19,617 nt of DNA from positions 1-19,617 of the forward strand of contig JAOXYB010015321.1 in NCBI GenBank assembly GCA_028565635.1, in the 5' to 3' direction. The notes beneath the pieces were generated by a model that saw only the letters and a list, made by a program, of their open reading frames with translations, was not told the origin of the DNA and ran no database searches. Origin of the DNA: Phoronis ovalis. Lineage: Eukaryota; Phoronida; Phoronidae. Both the position numbers and the translations under genes were made by a program. How positions within the stretch are numbered: the stretch's first letter is position 1; each line of letters starts with the position of its first letter. This document shows, in pieces, positions 17,601 through 19,617 of this stretch.

Positions 17601-17644
17601 CGAAAGGCAAATATGTGGACACATAAGATGGCCAGTGAATTCGA

Positions 17645-19357
17645 TTACGGGTACAGCTTCATGTAGCACTGCATACGCAATATGTATATGCCATAAAATA
17701 TCGCTTGTCCTAAGGGTAGAGATATGGTAACCATGGCCAAGTAAAATGGTACTATAACAGAAATGGAAGCATCGGGATAGTCTTCGAGAAATCTACCTGG
17801 AAAATTGCCTTTTGCAACATTTCTTATTACCATTACAAGCATATAACACAATTGGAAAATAGCACTGTAAGCCATATGCCCCATTCTAATTGGATATCTG
17901 ACTAGAACAATTTCTACCGGTAGTAATATCCAGGCTGCAGCATTTTGTAACCATCTTGCCAGTGTAATTTGTTTCCCATAAATTACTTCAACCAGAGTGA
18001 GCAAGATAGATATGATTAAATTTGGAAAGCAGATGTTAACTAATATCCACATCAATTTGTGTGTAATGGGACGTTTTAATGATATTTTGCTTTGTTTGTC
18101 TAATTGCGATACTGTTCCTCTAGATCTTGCTGAGATTCTTAACTTTCCTCTGGACATTTTGCCAGTTTTACTCGAAATTCGTTTCCTTGAAATTCTTGGC
18201 CTTGGTAAAGAACACATAAGTTCATCAGCTAAACTATTTACTGAGTTTCTATGCAGGTATTGTAAATCATTAATACTGCTATGTCGTCTTTCATGACCAA
18301 ACGATGGCAACATAAACGCAGAGCTGCTCCTAATGCCTGGAGTTGTCCTAACTGTTTCGACACCTTCCAGCATTTCCTCAGTTCTACTCATTTCGACATC
18401 TTCCACCATTTCTTCATTTCTATCGTCTTCATTTTTATCATCGTTGAAAGATTCAACGGTTATTCCATCATCGTTGACAGTTTCAAGGCTTATTGAAACA
18501 ACTTTTACCATTTGATCAGTAGCTACTTTGATTGTTGGAATATGTTCATCCATAGCTGGAAGAGGTTTATCACCTTTTGAGCTGTTATTAATGTTAGCGT
18601 GCCCAGTATTCCTATCAATATTATTAACATCGCCATTGAACAGTTTGGTGGATGAATTTTGAGCGCAATTTTGTTTTTCGTTTCTATTATTCATGTATGT
18701 CGCTTTATTTTGAGAATGTCGTTTGGTGTAACCTATGCTTTTGGATAGAAATTTATAATTTTTTTTATTAGAATTATTTTGCATTGTGTTATCATTTTTA
18801 AGAGAACTTGACATTATTTTACTTGATATTTGTTTCCTTGATATTCTTGGCTTTGATAGGGAGTCACAATCGATGGAGTTTCTGTGCAGATACGGGTACA
18901 AGTAGTGTAAGTCATTATTACTACTACATGTATGTCGCCGTTTACCATTCAACGAGGGCAACATAAAATCAGAACTCTTCCTAATACTTGGCGTTGTCCT
19001 AACTCTTTCGACATCTTCGCCACTGGGAACGTTATCTTCAAACATTTTGATAGATGCGTTTTTAGCTGTCATCCAGGTGTCTATAGTTTTTGAAAGACGT
19101 GTTTTATGGACGTTGTCAGTTCCGTTTGTTCGAAATTCTGAGGACGTGGCACTTATAGGCAATCTGCGCAGATTTGTCTTTGAAGAACTGCTCTGGTCTG
19201 GAACTCCTGTCGTTCTTAAAACATTATCTTGAGCAATTTTGTTGTCATCATTAATAGAAATAAGATTTGTTGAATGTAATTTTTTCAAATAAACATTTTC
19301 TTGAGAAGAGGTGATTTTATCACTATCCGTCAATATATCCGACCGCCAATTTTCCAT
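17645..19357 (-). CDS. Rolling stone-like multi-pass membrane protein, large 3' exon
   Basis: The open frame of 570 codons is read from ATG at 19355-19357 to TAA at 17645-17647. Residues 1-430 are polar and rich in Ser, Asn, Lys and Asp, so probably disordered, and contain an internal duplication (about 116-182 and 333-398). Residues 434-560 hold four hydrophobic segments (about 434-459, 465-488, 491-513, 532-560). The pattern W-x-L-x-N, then V-R-Y-P-I-R-x-x-H with a long hydrophobic run, then E-D-Y-P-D and a last helix ending Y-I-L-R resembles the C-terminal half of the Rolling stone family. Drosophila Rolling stone acts in myoblast fusion; members elsewhere are mostly uncharacterised. Family members carry further N-terminal membrane helices, not present here, so this is probably the last exon of a longer gene. 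The family call is from motif memory and moderately sure; the coding status is firm. Confidence 0.65.
   Translation of the reverse strand: MENWRSDILTDSDKITSSQENVYLKKLHSTNLISINDDNKIAQDNVLRTTGVPDQSSSSKTNLRRLPISATSSEFRTNGTDNVHKTRLSKTIDTWMTAKNASIKMFEDNVPSGEDVERVRTTPSIRKSSDFMLPSLNGKRRHTCSSNNDLHYLYPYLHRNSIDCDSLSKPRISRKQISSKIMSSSLKNDNTMQNNSNKKNYKFLSKSIGYTKRHSQNKATYMNNRNEKQNCAQNSSTKLFNGDVNNIDRNTGHANINNSSKGDKPLPAMDEHIPTIKVATDQMVKVVSISLETVNDDGITVESFNDDKNEDDRNEEMVEDVEMSRTEEMLEGVETVRTTPGIRSSSAFMLPSFGHERRHSSINDLQYLHRNSVNSLADELMCSLPRPRISRKRISSKTGKMSRGKLRISARSRGTVSQLDKQSKISLKRPITHKLMWILVNICFPNLIISILLTLVEVIYGKQITLARWLQNAAAWILLPVEIVLVRYPIRMGHMAYSAIFQLCYMLVMVIRNVAKGNFPGRFLEDYPDASISVIVPFYLAMVTISLPLGQAIFYGIYILRMQCYMKLYP
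18164..18361 (-). repeat. Internal coding duplication, copy 2
   Basis: This region encodes residues 333-398 and parallels residues 116-182. Shared features in order are V-R-T-T-P, S-S-x-F-M-L-P-S, R-R-H, N-D-L, Y-L-H-R-N-S, P-R-I-S-R-K and I-S-S-K. The underlying DNA is also visibly similar, for example GGCAACATAAA followed by TCCTAAT and TTGTCCTAACT. Confidence 0.85.
18812..19012 (-). repeat. Internal coding duplication, copy 1
   Basis: This region encodes residues 116-182, the partner of the copy at 18164-18361. The two copies lie about 650 bases apart on the DNA and are separated by an unrelated Asn/Lys/Asp-rich segment. Confidence 0.85.
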
Positions 19358-19617
19358 ATTTTCTAAAACAATTGCTAAAGTGCAAAAAATTGCTTTTATA
19401 AGCGTTTTAAACGCATTAATATGATTCCGTAAGTATTAACAAGAGTGGTTAAGACAGGTTACCTCTAACAATGTGTATGTCCACAGTAACCGGATGATTT
19501 AATCGGATAAATTCCAACTAAAAAACATCAGATTTGCACACGAGACACGGAAGTAGTATCCACCCGCTTGTAGGTACAAGCCAGGAGATGCTGGGATTTC
19601 TCAGCTCGATCCTCCAC
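19358..19617 (-). other. Upstream flank or 5' exon/intron of the - strand gene
   Basis: The reading frame of the - strand gene stays open for 26 codons above the ATG at 19357, back to an in-frame TAA at 19436-19438. Pyrimidine-rich AG sites at 19363-19364 and 19375-19376 (- strand sense) could be splice acceptors. I cannot tell whether this is 5' UTR, extra coding sequence or intron. Positions 19440-19617 show no recognised feature. Confidence 0.4.

Larger units (their letters stand above)
15881..17644. other. Chordin 3' UTR and tail-to-tail intergenic region
   Basis: This region separates the chordin stop from the stop of the - strand gene and contains no credible coding exon. It includes two groups of AATAAA on the + strand, TTTATT (AATAAA on the - strand) near the other gene, a small hairpin at 16940-16956 and a dispersed repeat at 17437-17600. 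A - strand open frame at 16159-16395 has no recognised domain. Confidence 0.75.

Noticed and set aside
17475-17669. A 64-codon - strand frame overlapping the end of the membrane-protein gene
   Set aside because: It is in another frame over the stop region and mostly covers the repeat-like sequence at 17437-17600.
17997-18515. Several + strand frames opposite the large - strand exon
   Set aside because: They are antisense shadows of the 570-codon frame, with no independent motifs.
1-19617. CRISPR arrays, tRNA or rRNA genes, prokaryotic operons or phage genes
   Set aside because: No regularly spaced identical repeats with unique spacers, no cloverleaf or rRNA-like conserved stretch, and a clear spliced eukaryotic gene structure.

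Overview
The window is animal nuclear DNA. It is AT-rich, its genes have many short exons bounded by GT-AG introns, and it carries degenerate mobile-element relics but no operons or bacterial signals. The encoded proteins and base composition fit a lophotrochozoan invertebrate, most likely a bivalve mollusc. The species is inferred, not demonstrated.

The main feature, on the + strand from 1763 to 15880, is all but the 5' end of a chordin gene, the secreted antagonist of BMP ligands. I could place 19 coding exons whose splice phases agree throughout. Together they give one uninterrupted frame of 868 full codons plus the split codon at the left edge, ending in TAA at 15878-15880. The domain order is the canonical one: VWC1, linker, CHRD1-4, VWC2, VWC3, acidic linker, VWC4, tail. 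The exon with the start codon and signal peptide is not visible and probably lies left of the window. Positions 1-1762 are therefore read as intron 1.

The introns hold several non-coding structures. There is a degenerate minisatellite of about 40 bp period (8049-8268). Direct repeats (8301-8424 and 8861-9007) flank the first CHRD2 exon. A shared dispersed repeat occurs at 6871-6940 and 9701-9780. There is a MITE-like hairpin (11609-11761) and a larger foldback element with terminal inverted repeats of about 60 bp (12238-12648).

After an intergenic stretch (15881-17644) holding candidate poly(A) signals for both genes and a dispersed repeat (about 17437-17600), a second gene lies on the - strand, tail-to-tail with chordin. 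Its large 3' exon (17645-19357) encodes a long, polar, probably disordered region with an internal duplication, followed by four hydrophobic segments. These segments resemble the C-terminal half of Rolling stone-like multi-pass membrane proteins. Its 5' end is unresolved and may continue past the right edge.

The two genes have no obvious shared function. I did not find a novel multi-gene system. The most unusual points are the strongly basic C-terminal tail of the chordin, the conserved intron position inside all four VWC domains, a 330-base in-frame open stretch directly upstream of one CHRD2 exon, and the long duplicated insert in the Rolling stone-like protein.
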